Part shown: positions 36,699 through 45,044 of the stretch, piece by piece
How the letters are laid out: every line of letters begins with the position of its first letter
How positions within the stretch are numbered: position 1 is the stretch's first letter
NCBI RefSeq assembly: GCF_005877885.1
Contig: NZ_VCHY01000014.1
Location: forward strand, 1-64,000
DNA length: 64,000 bases
From: Labilibacter sediminis
GTDB lineage: Bacteria; Bacteroidota; Bacteroidia; Bacteroidales; Marinilabiliaceae
Direction of reading: 5' to 3'
Made by a program: the position numbers and the translations under genes
The notes under the pieces: generated by a model
What the model was told of the DNA's origin: nothing
The model's database searches: none
Seen by the model: only the letters and a program-made list of their open reading frames with translations

Positions 36699-37196
36699 TT
36701 AACAATGTAATTTTAAAGTATGATTGAATGTAACGATTTCCCGCCCCGAGTGTAAGTAAATAGGGAGTTCGGGAGGAAGTTCTTTGAATATAGTTCTGTC
36801 TTCAGTGTATTCAATTAACTCAACCGGAGTTTTGATGTTCAAGACCACGATGGCTATTGGTTTTGGAAGGGTTAACTGATTTGAGAAAGTATAAACTGTA
36901 TTTATTTTAGCGGTAGTGTAACTGCTTTTATGTTCATGGTTACAGTTATCTGTTTCGTGATGTAAATCTTTCGCTTCGCTAATGCAACATATATGCTCGT
37001 GTGAATGAGAGTTTTCATCACATTCAGAATGTGAGGCTTCACAGAGTTCTGCAGTGGCATCAATGTATAATGAAACAAACACCTTATTCGCATGCATGCA
37101 GGTATGGTGAAAGAGAATCATTCCGCCCGTACTCATCAAAAATAAGCAAAGCGTAACGGCTATAATTAAACGTTTATATAATTCTCTCAATATCAT
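36699..37196 (-). CDS. Cys/His-rich exported protein, possibly HYC_CC_PP family
   Basis: About 165 residues. It begins with a hydrophobic export segment (RLIIAVTLCLFLMSTGGMIL). A metal-binding-looking section follows, with FHHTC, HSECDENSHSHEHICC and HHETDNCNHEHKSS. Near the end are PPELP and a closing HC. The order of a His-Cys, a CC pair and a PP fits the HYC_CC_PP family of Bacteroidota, but this is a loose match. It could hold iron, copper or zinc in the periplasm. The frame is open to 37259, which would overlap the next gene by 17 bases; I chose ATG 37196 because it places the hydrophobic segment at the N-terminus. Confidence 0.65.
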   Translation of the reverse strand: MILRELYKRLIIAVTLCLFLMSTGGMILFHHTCMHANKVFVSLYIDATAELCEASHSECDENSHSHEHICCISEAKDLHHETDNCNHEHKSSYTTAKINTVYTFSNQLTLPKPIAIVVLNIKTPVELIEYTEDRTIFKELPPELPIYLHSGREIVTFNHTLKLHC

Positions 37197-37242
37197 GCTG
37201 CGAAGTAAGTAAAAAAAATATTCAATCTTAGTTAACGACATG

Positions 37243-37464
37243 TTAACGATGGTGCTCAACCATTCGAAAACTATGTTGGTTTTTTGTAACGTTTTTAAAA
37301 TTAATTTGCTTCAATAGATCTGTTTTTGCGCTACAGCTTCCACAACTGCTACTACAAGCGCTTTGTTTTTCGTGAAATGTATTCCAAATGATTTTACCTA
37401 AAGAGTAAAAAGCATATCCAAAGGCTGAAATCACACATATCCACATTAAAATAACTTGTCCCAT
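37243..37464 (-). CDS. FeoB-associated Cys-rich membrane protein
   Basis: A 73-residue protein with one N-terminal membrane helix (about 3-22) and the cysteine cluster CSSSCGSC (about 37-44). This is the FeoB_associated family found next to feoB in many bacteria, with an unproven supporting role in ferrous iron uptake. It starts 2 bases after feoAB ends and so is coupled to it. The tail HSFRMVEHHR may also bind metal. Confidence 0.88.
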   Translation of the reverse strand: MGQVILMWICVISAFGYAFYSLGKIIWNTFHEKQSACSSSCGSCSAKTDLLKQINFKNVTKNQHSFRMVEHHR

Positions 37465-37466
37465 CT

Positions 37467-39968
37467 TTAAAAAATTAAGTTACCAATTTGATATACAATA
37501 AATGACATGAGCCATGCTAATGCAGTTGTATAAAAAACGGTAAAAATGGCCCACTTCCATGCACCGGATTCTTTATGTATAGTAGCTATTACACCTATAC
37601 ATGGAAAATATATAAGAATAAATACCAAAAAACTTATGGCGATAATTGGCGTAAATGATTTATTGCCTTCTGAATCTTTAGCATTTCTCAAATTATCAGT
37701 TAAGCTGTTTTGAACCTCTTCTCCTTCCTCATGTTCGCGATGATATATAACAGCCATCGTACTCACCACAACTTCCTTTGCGGCTACACCACTCAATAAA
37801 CTAACACCCATTTTCCAATCGAAACCTAAAGGGCGAATGACCGGCTCAATCACATGGCCTATCTGCCCAATGTATGATTGCTCTTGCTGCTCACTAATTT
37901 TTATTGTTTCAATACGGTTCACATTACGATTGTACTCTTCAGTTAAACGCACGATGGTACTATCTGGTTCATCAGATGTTAAATTAACTTCCTGCTGTTG
38001 TTCAAGAGTGTTAAGAACGGCATCGTAATTTTTACTGTATTCAACTTCTTTAGGGAAGTTTTGTAAAAACCAGATAATTATAGAAGCAACCATAATAATT
38101 CCGCCTACTTTTTTCAGATATTGAAATCCCTTATTCCACATATGTCTAAGGGTAGATCGAAGTGTTGGCATTCTGTACGGAGGGAGCTCCATCACAAATG
38201 GTACATCCTTTTCTCGGAATAATATCTTACGAAAAATTCTGGCAACAATAATGGCAAGTAAAATACCTAAGCCGTATATGGCAAAAAGTATGGTGCCTGA
38301 ATGCGTTGGAAAAAATGCTCCAATAAATAAAATGTAAACAGGTAATCGTGCACTACACGACATAAAAGGATTAATTAGCATGGTAATTAACCTGTTGTTT
38401 TTGTCTTCTATAGTACGAGTGGCCATTATGGCGGGAACATTACATCCAAAACCCATGATTAACGGAATAAATGATTTTCCGTGTAAACCCATTTTATGCA
38501 TGAGCTTATCCATGATAAAAGCAGCCCGGGCCATGTAACCGGTATCTTCCATAAAGGAGATAAAGAAGAACAGTATTAAGATATTTGGCAGAAATACTAC
38601 AACACCACCCATTCCACTAATTATACCATTGATCAATAGATCTTTAAATGGACCGGCAGACATGGTGTGGTCAAGTAGATTCATTAGTAATTCTACTCCG
38701 TTTTCAATCCATGTCATAGGGTATTGACCCAGTGAAAAGGTAGATTGAAACATAAGCCACATAAAAAAGAAAAATATCGGGAAACCGAATAGTTTATGCG
38801 TTAAAAAGGTATCCAGTACTTCCGACTTACGAACTTTAATGGTAGGAGATTCTTTGTAGGTCTCACGTAGTGCACCTGCAATAAAACCGTATTTAGCATC
38901 TGTAATTATAGTTTCGGTATCTTCGTTTAAATCAGATTCTATTTTTGTAACAATATCTTTAGTGAAGCTTTTAAGATCGGCTAGTTCAGCTTTATTTAAA
39001 AGTTTTTTTTCAAATTCAGCATCCTTCTCCAATAATTTTAAAGCTAAGAAACGAGGTGAAATGTTTTTAGGTAATTCGTATTTATCCTGAAATTCGTTCT
39101 GAAGTTTGCTTATACCTTTTTCTATGGTTTCCCCATAATTAATATGAACCTTACGCTGGTTAGGAGTGCTATCTTCGTATACCTCTATGATTTTATTGAA
39201 AAGGTTATTGATTCCCTGACGCCTGGAACTTACTGTAGGAACAAAATTAAGTCCCAACATATTACCCAAATCTTCATGTTTAAACTGATCTCCTTTTTTT
39301 TGAAGTTCATCATACATATTCAGAGCCACAACCACCCTTATATCCATATCTATAAGCTGGGTAGTTAAAAATAAGTTACGCTCAATATTTGAGGAATCAA
39401 TTACGTTTACAACAATATCGGGAGCTTCCTCCAGTATATGTTTTCTAACAAAAAGTTCCTCAGGAGAATAGGCAGACAAGGAATAAGATCCTGGTAAATC
39501 TACAATATTAAAAGTATATCCGTTATGTGTAAAAACACCTTCTTTAGAGTCTATGGTTACTCCGCTGTAATTACCTACATGTTCTTTTGCGCCACTAACG
39601 TAATTAAACAAAGTTGTTTTACCGCAATTAGGATTTCCAATAAGAGCAATGTTAATGGTTTTTCGCTTTTTAAAAGCATATTCTCTCAGAAACTCATCAG
39701 ATATGGTTCCCTCAAAAGGAGTGCTGCCAATGTTTAAGGTTTCTTCTTTAGAGATTACTTCCACCAATTCAGCCTCACTTCTTCGTAAAGAAACCTTATA
39801 GTCCATTATTTTGTATTCGATAGGGTCTTTTAAAGGGGCATTTTTTACCACTTTAACTTTTTTCCCTTTTACAAAGCCCATTTCAATGATGCGCTTTCTA
39901 AAAGCCCCATGTCCCTTAACTTTAACAATAACAGCCTCTTCACCTGTATGTAGTTCCGATAAATTCAT
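37467..39968 (-). CDS. feoB: ferrous iron transporter FeoA-FeoB fusion
   Basis: Imports Fe(II) across the inner membrane. The 833-residue protein fuses an N-terminal FeoA domain (residues 1-75, SH3-like) to FeoB, as usual in Bacteroidota. The G-protein domain shows G1 GNPNCGKTTLF (111-121), G3 DLPGSYSLSAYSPEE, and the NMYD/SSR G4-G5 positions. The membrane domain contains the two gates with GFGCNVPAIMATRTI and FMSCSARLPVYILFI. It heads the metal cluster feoAB, FeoB-associated, Cys/His-rich, TonB receptor and HMA gene, all on the minus strand. A promoter and a palindrome lie upstream. Confidence 0.96.
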   Translation of the reverse strand: MNLSELHTGEEAVIVKVKGHGAFRKRIIEMGFVKGKKVKVVKNAPLKDPIEYKIMDYKVSLRRSEAELVEVISKEETLNIGSTPFEGTISDEFLREYAFKKRKTINIALIGNPNCGKTTLFNYVSGAKEHVGNYSGVTIDSKEGVFTHNGYTFNIVDLPGSYSLSAYSPEELFVRKHILEEAPDIVVNVIDSSNIERNLFLTTQLIDMDIRVVVALNMYDELQKKGDQFKHEDLGNMLGLNFVPTVSSRRQGINNLFNKIIEVYEDSTPNQRKVHINYGETIEKGISKLQNEFQDKYELPKNISPRFLALKLLEKDAEFEKKLLNKAELADLKSFTKDIVTKIESDLNEDTETIITDAKYGFIAGALRETYKESPTIKVRKSEVLDTFLTHKLFGFPIFFFFMWLMFQSTFSLGQYPMTWIENGVELLMNLLDHTMSAGPFKDLLINGIISGMGGVVVFLPNILILFFFISFMEDTGYMARAAFIMDKLMHKMGLHGKSFIPLIMGFGCNVPAIMATRTIEDKNNRLITMLINPFMSCSARLPVYILFIGAFFPTHSGTILFAIYGLGILLAIIVARIFRKILFREKDVPFVMELPPYRMPTLRSTLRHMWNKGFQYLKKVGGIIMVASIIIWFLQNFPKEVEYSKNYDAVLNTLEQQQEVNLTSDEPDSTIVRLTEEYNRNVNRIETIKISEQQEQSYIGQIGHVIEPVIRPLGFDWKMGVSLLSGVAAKEVVVSTMAVIYHREHEEGEEVQNSLTDNLRNAKDSEGNKSFTPIIAISFLVFILIYFPCIGVIATIHKESGAWKWAIFTVFYTTALAWLMSFIVYQIGNLIF

Positions 39969-40307
39969 TCAATACCTGATCAAAATGTTTCGAATTGAAT
40001 ATTAATTATCCAATAAACACACAAAAGTATAAGTATAACTGAATATAGCCAATAGCTATATGTAGGGATTTTGCTTGTTTCGGTTAATAATACATTTCGT
40101 GTTTTAAAATCATTTTCTGAATTATAGTTGGAATAGGATAGAGCTTGAAAACATTTTATATTTTTGCATCGATTTATTTTATTGATATGAAACAAGTATG
40201 TCAATTTAATTATCCAAATTGACACACGGGCGGATGATAAAATTTATTTGAGAGTTCCCAGCCTGTCGGCTAACAGGCATCTGACCATTGAAAATAAATA
40301 TAAACAA
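39969..40307. other. 339-base intergenic region, divergent promoters
   Basis: Between feoAB (minus) and the hypothetical gene at 40308 (plus). It holds the feoAB promoter and palindrome (39994-40052) and the shared leader repeat (40203-40307). A minus frame of 81 codons through the middle lacks any family signal and is not called. Confidence 0.6.
39994..40052 (-). promoter_or_regulatory. feoAB promoter with a downstream 21-bp palindrome
   Basis: On the minus strand TTG (40052-40050), a 20-base spacer and TACTTTTG (40029-40022) match the Bacteroidota promoter pattern. Eight bases beyond is a palindrome, ATTGGATAATTAATATTCAA (40014 to 39994), where 17 of 21 positions are self-complementary. 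It is AT-rich like Fur or DtxR operators and could mediate iron repression of the cluster. Confidence 0.5.
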
Positions 40308-40310
40308 ATG
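40203..40310 (+). repeat. leader repeat copy 1 (blocks B and A)
   Basis: A 56-base block from AATTTAATTATCCAAATT to GAGTTCC (40203-40258) is followed by a block that runs GTTCCC, a CCTGT/ACAGG hairpin, GGCATCTGACCATTGAAAA and then the start codon. Both blocks recur ahead of the gene at 45845. The positions relative to the ATG are the same. Confidence 0.75.
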
Positions 40311-41060
40311 AAAGAAGAAGTTGATTTTAATCAAGTATATAATAAAATACAAGATCTTATTCACCAGGGGAATAATACTATTTCAGTTTTGGAGGACCAG
40401 ATTGACATAGAGTTACAGGTAGAGTATTTTAAGCAATCGAAAAAGATTATTAAAAATCTGGATAAAGAGGTTGCCTTTATGGGTAAGGATGATTTGTTAG
40501 ATCCAAATGTCGACCTTGATGTAAAAAAGGAATTGTTACTTTCTATAGCAAAACTCGATATACCGGAAGCCTACAGGATGCTGGAAACCTATGCAGCAAA
40601 TCCGGATAAAGAATTGGAGCAATGGTCTAAGCTTGCTTTACAGGAGTCCAAAATGGTTTTGGAAACTTCATTGTTGGGAAAGGCGCCTATTTTTATTTCA
40701 ACTGGTTTGGGCGGCCAGGGAGATAAGCTTCGATATTTTATGGTTTTATTTGGAAAAGAGGATAAGGCCTTTGAAGAATGGCAACAGAACCTGGTTAAAA
40801 CAGAATTAGAGTATAGTATTCATAAGCATAAAGGCATACTTGAAAATATAAAAGTTGATGAGGATAAGGTTTTGGTTACTTCTCTCTTACCAATTGCAAC
40901 CAATGTTCAAGAAGCTGTATCTGCCGTTCTAAATGAGTGTAATCAGATGGGAGAGTTTTTGATGTCTTCATTTATTGTTACCAATGTAAAGAAGCTTGGT
41001 TCTGAAGAGATACAAAAAATGGTGGATCAGTATCGTTCCAATACAACTACTGAAGAATAA
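40308..41060 (+). CDS. hypothetical cytoplasmic protein
   Basis: A 250-residue soluble protein with no signal peptide or membrane segment. The first 130 residues look helical (EDQIDIELQVEYFKQSKKII, SIAKLDIPEAYRMLETYAAN). The second half has beta/alpha content, with IFISTGLGGQGDKLRYFMVL. I recognise no family, though a protein of this kind is common in Bacteroidota. The frame extends upstream to 40248, but ATG 40308 is preferred because the upstream part lies in the shared leader repeat. The gene for the thiamine-binding protein follows after 69 bases. Confidence 0.7.
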   Translation: MKEEVDFNQVYNKIQDLIHQGNNTISVLEDQIDIELQVEYFKQSKKIIKNLDKEVAFMGKDDLLDPNVDLDVKKELLLSIAKLDIPEAYRMLETYAANPDKELEQWSKLALQESKMVLETSLLGKAPIFISTGLGGQGDKLRYFMVLFGKEDKAFEEWQQNLVKTELEYSIHKHKGILENIKVDEDKVLVTSLLPIATNVQEAVSAVLNECNQMGEFLMSSFIVTNVKKLGSEEIQKMVDQYRSNTTTEE

Positions 41061-41129
41061 ACAGTGGAAATACATTTTGTGAAGGATTTAGCTGAATGTT
41101 ATATTGTTTGAATTTTGACTTTAGAAAAG

Positions 41130-41438
41130 ATGAGAGATTATTTAAATGAAAATAAGGTAAACGTTGCCGTGCAGGTGTTGCCGGTTTCAAATACCAAAGA
41201 AGTGTATGATATTGTTGATGCTGCTATTGCAGAAATACATAAGTCAGGAATAAAGTATGTTGTTTCGCCCTTTGAAACAGTGATGGAAGGTAGCTATGAT
41301 GAATTAATGGATGTGGTTAAAAGGGTGCAAAATATATGTTATGCATCAGGCGCAGAAAAGGTAATGTGTTATGTAAAAATACAGTCGAACGCTAATAATT
41401 CTGTAACCATTGATGATAAGATAGGTAAGTACCAATAG
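41130..41438 (+). CDS. thiamine-binding protein, MTH1187/YkoF family
   Basis: A 102-residue ferredoxin-like fold protein. VAVQVLPVSNTKEVYDIVDA, GIKYVVSPFETVMEGSYDEL and MDVVKRVQNICYASGAEKVM match the MTH1187/DUF77 (Thiamine_BP) family, which binds thiamine or related ligands and is often found near thiamine transport genes. No thiamine gene is adjacent here. The open frame starts at a TTG (41115), but ATG 41130 is the likely start. Confidence 0.85.
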   Translation: MRDYLNENKVNVAVQVLPVSNTKEVYDIVDAAIAEIHKSGIKYVVSPFETVMEGSYDELMDVVKRVQNICYASGAEKVMCYVKIQSNANNSVTIDDKIGKYQ

Positions 41439-41457
41439 ATAAAGTTAAAGCATAAAA

Positions 41458-41489
41458 AAAGCCACCTTAATTTAGGTGGCTTTCTTTTT
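41458..41489. terminator. bidirectional terminator between the thiamine-binding and PUR genes
   Basis: AAAGCCACCT and AGGTGGCTTT form a 10-bp stem around a 6-base loop, with A and T runs on both sides, serving two convergent genes. Confidence 0.92.
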
Positions 41490-41501
41490 ATATTGTAGTT
41501 G

Positions 41502-41870
41502 TTATTCTACCAAATCTTCAAATTCAACGTTTGTATATTCGTTGCCGCTGATTGCTTCAACCAGCTCTTCTCTAGGTTCTTCTGTGTATGGTTGGTTTTG
41601 TTTAATGTAGTTTACGACATCTTGTAAACCATCGGCAAATTTATCAAAATCCTCTTTGTAGAGAAAGATTTTATGTTTTTCAAAATGAAATCTTCCATCT
41701 TGTTCAAACTTCTTTTTACTTTCTGTAATTGTAAGGTAGTAATCATTTTTACGAGTAGCCTTAACATCAAAAAAGTAGGTTCTTTTTCCTGCTCTTACCG
41801 CTTTTGAAAAGATTTCTTCTCTGTCATTCTTTTCAAAACCTTCTTTTTTCTCATATCCTTCCATCTTCAA
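41502..41870 (-). CDS. PUR-type single-strand nucleic-acid-binding protein (DUF3276)
   Basis: A 122-residue protein with a PUR domain. KAVRAGKRTYFFDVKATRKN, then YYLTITESKKKFEQDGRFHF and KHKIFLYKEDFDKFADGL, match DUF3276/PurA-like proteins of Bacteroidota, which bind single-stranded DNA or RNA. The C-terminal 30 residues are acidic. A second ATG two codons in (41864) is an alternative start. It is monocistronic, divergent from nusB. Confidence 0.9.
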   Translation of the reverse strand: MKMEGYEKKEGFEKNDREEIFSKAVRAGKRTYFFDVKATRKNDYYLTITESKKKFEQDGRFHFEKHKIFLYKEDFDKFADGLQDVVNYIKQNQPYTEEPREELVEAISGNEYTNVEFEDLVE

Positions 41871-42232
41871 TAATTTGTTGTTTGATAAATTTCACTGATT
41901 TTGTTTGCCTTTCAAAAGTGGGAATTATTTTTTAATTATTCTAAAAAATATGAGCAAAAAAATAGTATTATCGATAATGGATCCCAATTATTATTGTTTT
42001 ATTTTTCTATAACCACCATTAAACAAGGGGTAAGAGACTATATTTTTATTTTCAAAACTTTGTTCATGTTTAATAAAATTTTTAGGAATTTAATTTTGGA
42101 GGGTACTATTTCATACATCATCCACATAAAAAGAATAAAAGTTAGTAGCCTTAAAAAATGTTTTTTTTGTGGATTCATCGAAAAAAGACCTATTTTTGCG
42201 GCATAGATTAAAAATTAAAAGTTCTTTTCAGA
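41871..42232. other. 362-base intergenic region upstream of nusB
   Basis: The region holds the start-side DNA of the PUR gene (minus) and the nusB promoter (plus). It is very AT-rich. An open plus frame through it shows no family signal and is not called. No repeats or hairpins of note. Confidence 0.6.
42166..42198 (+). promoter_or_regulatory. nusB promoter (TTTG-N21-TATTTTTG)
   Basis: TTTG at 42166-42169, a 21-base spacer and TATTTTTG at 42191-42198 match the Bacteroidota promoter consensus. The start codon lies 34 bases further on. Confidence 0.65.
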
Positions 42233-43177
42233 ATGTTAAACAGAAGGCTGCTTAGGGTTAAGGTGATGCAAGTTTTATATGCACACTTTCAGAATAGTGA
42301 TAACTCCATTAAGAATACGGAAAAAGAGTTGTTCCATAGTATCTCAAAATCACTGGATCTTTATTATCTATATATTCTCCTGCTTCTTGAGGTTAGAGAT
42401 TATGCCATTGGAAGAATAGAGTTTGGTAAAAACAAAAAGGTGCCTTCGCCGGAAGAGCTTAATCCCAATACCCGTTTTGTAACCAATAAAATATTCTCAA
42501 AGCTTGCCGAATGTGAAGAGGTAAATAAATACATTGAGAAGAACGGTAACAATTGGGTCAACTTTCCTGAAATTATAAAGAATTTGTATAGTAATATTGT
42601 TGAGTCTCAGCAATACATTGATTATATGAATAGTGAAGATGATTCGTTTGAGGTAGATAAACGTTTTGTTGCAAAGCTACTTGAAAAGGTTATAGCTTAT
42701 TTTGAGCCTATATACCCAACGTTTGAGGAGCAAAGTATTTACTGGAACGATGAGGTTGAGTTTGTATTAAGTATGGTTGTGAAAACCATAAAGAGTATTC
42801 CTGAAGATGGAGAGGTAAAGCTTATAGGTGAGTTTAAGGATGAAGAAGATAGGGACTTTGTGAAAAGATTATTCAGAAAAGCAGCCTTAAACCATGCCGA
42901 ATATCTTGTACTCATTAAAAAATATTCTAAAAACTGGGATGTTGATCGTGTTGCTTATATGGATATTGTGTTAATGCAGATAGCGTTGGCAGAACTTACT
43001 GAGTTTTCAAATATTCCAATTAAAGTTTCGATGAATGAGTATATTGAAATAGCAAAGCATTATTCTACCGAAAAAAGTGGTGTTTTTATTAACGGTATTT
43101 TAGATAAAGCTATAAAAGAGTTAACAGAAAACAAAACCATCGTAAAAAAGGGTAAAGGTTTAATAGAAAATGCTTAA
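42233..43177 (+). CDS. nusB: transcription antitermination factor NusB
   Basis: NusB with NusE binds boxA RNA and prevents premature termination of rRNA operons. The start LNRRLLRVKVMQVLYAHFQ is the family's first helix. The C-terminal half has LFRKAALNHAEYLVLIKKYS, DVDRVAYMDIVLMQIALAEL and IPIKVSMNEYIEIAKHYSTE followed by GVFINGILDKAIKEL. The protein has 314 residues, about twice the E. coli size, because of a central insertion typical of Bacteroidota. It overlaps the next gene by 8 bases. Confidence 0.95.
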   Translation: MLNRRLLRVKVMQVLYAHFQNSDNSIKNTEKELFHSISKSLDLYYLYILLLLEVRDYAIGRIEFGKNKKVPSPEELNPNTRFVTNKIFSKLAECEEVNKYIEKNGNNWVNFPEIIKNLYSNIVESQQYIDYMNSEDDSFEVDKRFVAKLLEKVIAYFEPIYPTFEEQSIYWNDEVEFVLSMVVKTIKSIPEDGEVKLIGEFKDEEDRDFVKRLFRKAALNHAEYLVLIKKYSKNWDVDRVAYMDIVLMQIALAELTEFSNIPIKVSMNEYIEIAKHYSTEKSGVFINGILDKAIKELTENKTIVKKGKGLIENA

Positions 43178-43601
43178 GAAGCTCGGTTTTATAATTGTAT
43201 TGTGTACTTTGCTTTTTGTATGGGGATGTAATATATCTTCAAAAAAAGCGGAAAATCATCAACAACATGAGAGCGTTGATAAAACTAAAAATGCAGTTAT
43301 AAAATTTAATAAAAAGCATCATCAGTTTGGAGATGTTAAGCAAGGAGAAACAGTAGGTTGTTATTTTACTTTTACAAATGAAGGTGAGTATCCTTTGTTT
43401 TTATTTAAGGTAAAACCAGGTTGTGGTTGTACTGCAGTTAATTATCCCAAAGAACCTGTTTTACCCAAGGAAAAGGGGGAGATAGAAGTTCGTTTTGATA
43501 GTAAAGGATTTTCGGGAAGGCAGTATAAAGTAATTAAGGTAGAAGCAAATATTGAAAACAAAATAAAAGAATTGGTTGTTTCAGCCAATGTTATTAATTA
43601 G
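43170..43601 (+). CDS. DUF1573 lipoprotein
   Basis: A 143-residue lipoprotein: signal peptide and lipobox with Cys20 (LFVWGC). The DUF1573 domain is clear: FGDVKQGETVGCYFTFTNEG, the signature VKPGCGCTAVNYPKEPVLP and FSGRQYKVIKVEANI. DUF1573 is an Ig-like fold of unknown function, often near envelope genes in Bacteroidota. The start overlaps nusB by 8 bases and yajC follows after 15 bases, so it is part of a nusB-DUF1573-yajC operon. Confidence 0.92.
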   Translation: MLKKLGFIIVLCTLLFVWGCNISSKKAENHQQHESVDKTKNAVIKFNKKHHQFGDVKQGETVGCYFTFTNEGEYPLFLFKVKPGCGCTAVNYPKEPVLPKEKGEIEVRFDSKGFSGRQYKVIKVEANIENKIKELVVSANVIN

Positions 43602-43616
43602 ATAAAACAATAAACA

Positions 43617-43937
43617 ATGAACTTACAAAGTATCTTTTTACAGGCGGCACCAACAGGGTCGTCAAATATTTTTTCATCAATTTTACCTTTTCTTTTAATT
43701 ATTGTTGTATTCTACTTTTTTATGATTCGCCCTCAGATGAAGCGTCAAAAAGAGTTAAAGAAATATCGCGAAGAGCTAAAGAAAGGTGATAAGGTAATAA
43801 CTACCGGCGGGATTTATGGAAAAGTAGCTGAGATTAAAGAAGCTCACGTAAATGTTGAGATAGCTAACGGTGTTGTAATTAAAATTGATAAGTCTGCTAT
43901 CATCATGGATATGTCAGACGCTCAGCAAAAGCGCTAA
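43617..43937 (+). CDS. yajC: preprotein translocase subunit YajC
   Basis: YajC is an accessory protein of the SecDF complex in the inner membrane. It has one N-terminal membrane helix (about 20-38, LPFLLIIVVFYFFMIRPQMK) and the RPQMKRQKELKKYREELKKG and GDKVITTGGIYGKV signature. At 106 residues it has normal length. It closes an operon with nusB and the DUF1573 gene and is followed by a terminator. Confidence 0.96.
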   Translation: MNLQSIFLQAAPTGSSNIFSSILPFLLIIVVFYFFMIRPQMKRQKELKKYREELKKGDKVITTGGIYGKVAEIKEAHVNVEIANGVVIKIDKSAIIMDMSDAQQKR

Positions 43938-43954
43938 GCAAAAAATCTTTATAT

Positions 43955-43992
43955 AAAGCCAATAACTATAAGTTTTAGTTATTGGCTTTTGT
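43955..43992 (+). terminator. terminator after yajC
   Basis: AAAGCCAATAACTA and TAGTTATTGGCTTT form a perfect 14-bp stem with a 7-base loop and T-rich flank. Confidence 0.9.
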
Positions 43993-44024
43993 TATATTAG
44001 GAGGTTTTAAACGGAAATTGTATA

Positions 44025-45044
44025 ATGGATTTAAAAGCTAACATTAATAAGTGGGCCGAAACTTTTAAAGCAGGTCTTAAAAAAATCAAGCAGAACAGGG
44101 ATTTGCTGGTTTTTTTAATGTTTTTGGTATTAGCTACATTCTTATGGTTTTTAAATGCCTTACGCAAAGAGTATACCACAACTATTTCGTACCCTGTTAA
44201 GTATGTGGAGTTTCCTGATGATTATATCTTGCTGGGAAAACCCCAACGGAAGCTTCAGTTGAAAATAAAATCTCTGGGTTATACGGTTTTGCCTTATCAT
44301 ATGGGTAAAATTTTAACACCAGAACTGCTAAATGTATCAGAATTTAAGCGGATGCGTAATGGCAATCATAATGGAGCATTTGTACCTACCAGAGAGTTAA
44401 TAAAGAATTTTTCGGATAAGTTAGCCAACGGAGTGGAATTGGTAGAGATTTATCCTGATACATTGTTTGTGCACTTCGAAAAAAAGCAACGTAAAGTTGT
44501 ACCTGTTCAGTTTAATTCGTCATTAAGGTTTGAACAACAGTTTTATCAATCTGGTGAAATAGCTATAAAACCTGATAGTGTTGAGGTATCAGGACCTGCG
44601 TCAATTATTGATTCCATCTTGTTTGTAAGTACCGAGTTTTCAGAGTATGAAGGATTAAACGATTCATTGGTTAAAAATGTAAATATTGCCAGGCAAAATC
44701 ATGTTCATTTTAATCCTGCCAAAGTAGAAGTATGTGTTCCCATTGAACCATTTACCCAAAAGAAAATAAAAGTGCCTATTCAACATGTTAATGTGCCCGA
44801 TAGCTTAAGTTTGAAAAGTTTTCCGGGAGAAGTAAATGTTTCTTTTACAGTAGCAGTGAGTCAATTTAATCATATATCATCAGAAGATTTTGTAGCCGAG
44901 GTTGATTATAATTCTAAAACTTCAAATCATTTGCCTGACAGGTTGAAGGTGAAATTGCATAGTTATACCAAAGGAATAAAGAATGTAAACTATTCTCCTT
45001 TGTTTGTTGAATGTTTGTTTGAGAAAATAAATTCTAATGATTAA
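44025..45044 (+). CDS. YbbR-like domain membrane protein
   Basis: A 339-residue protein with one N-terminal membrane helix (about 27-43) and an extracytoplasmic part made of YbbR-like beta-domains. The repeats are suggested by PVKYVEFPDDYILLGKPQRK, PDSVEVSGPASIIDSILFVS and VPIQHVNVPDSLSLKSFPGE. In Firmicutes YbbR (CdaR) regulates a diadenylate cyclase; no cyclase gene is adjacent here, so its partner is unknown. It overlaps coaE by 8 bases. Confidence 0.88.
   Translation: MDLKANINKWAETFKAGLKKIKQNRDLLVFLMFLVLATFLWFLNALRKEYTTTISYPVKYVEFPDDYILLGKPQRKLQLKIKSLGYTVLPYHMGKILTPELLNVSEFKRMRNGNHNGAFVPTRELIKNFSDKLANGVELVEIYPDTLFVHFEKKQRKVVPVQFNSSLRFEQQFYQSGEIAIKPDSVEVSGPASIIDSILFVSTEFSEYEGLNDSLVKNVNIARQNHVHFNPAKVEVCVPIEPFTQKKIKVPIQHVNVPDSLSLKSFPGEVNVSFTVAVSQFNHISSEDFVAEVDYNSKTSNHLPDRLKVKLHSYTKGIKNVNYSPLFVECLFEKINSND

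Noticed and set aside
39980-40225. 81-codon minus-strand frame upstream of feoAB
   Set aside because: It has no family resemblance, covers the feoAB promoter and palindrome, and overlaps the shared leader repeat.
41901-42206. 101-codon plus-strand frame before nusB
   Set aside because: It is AT-rich with a low-complexity hydrophobic translation and runs through the nusB promoter at 42166-42198.
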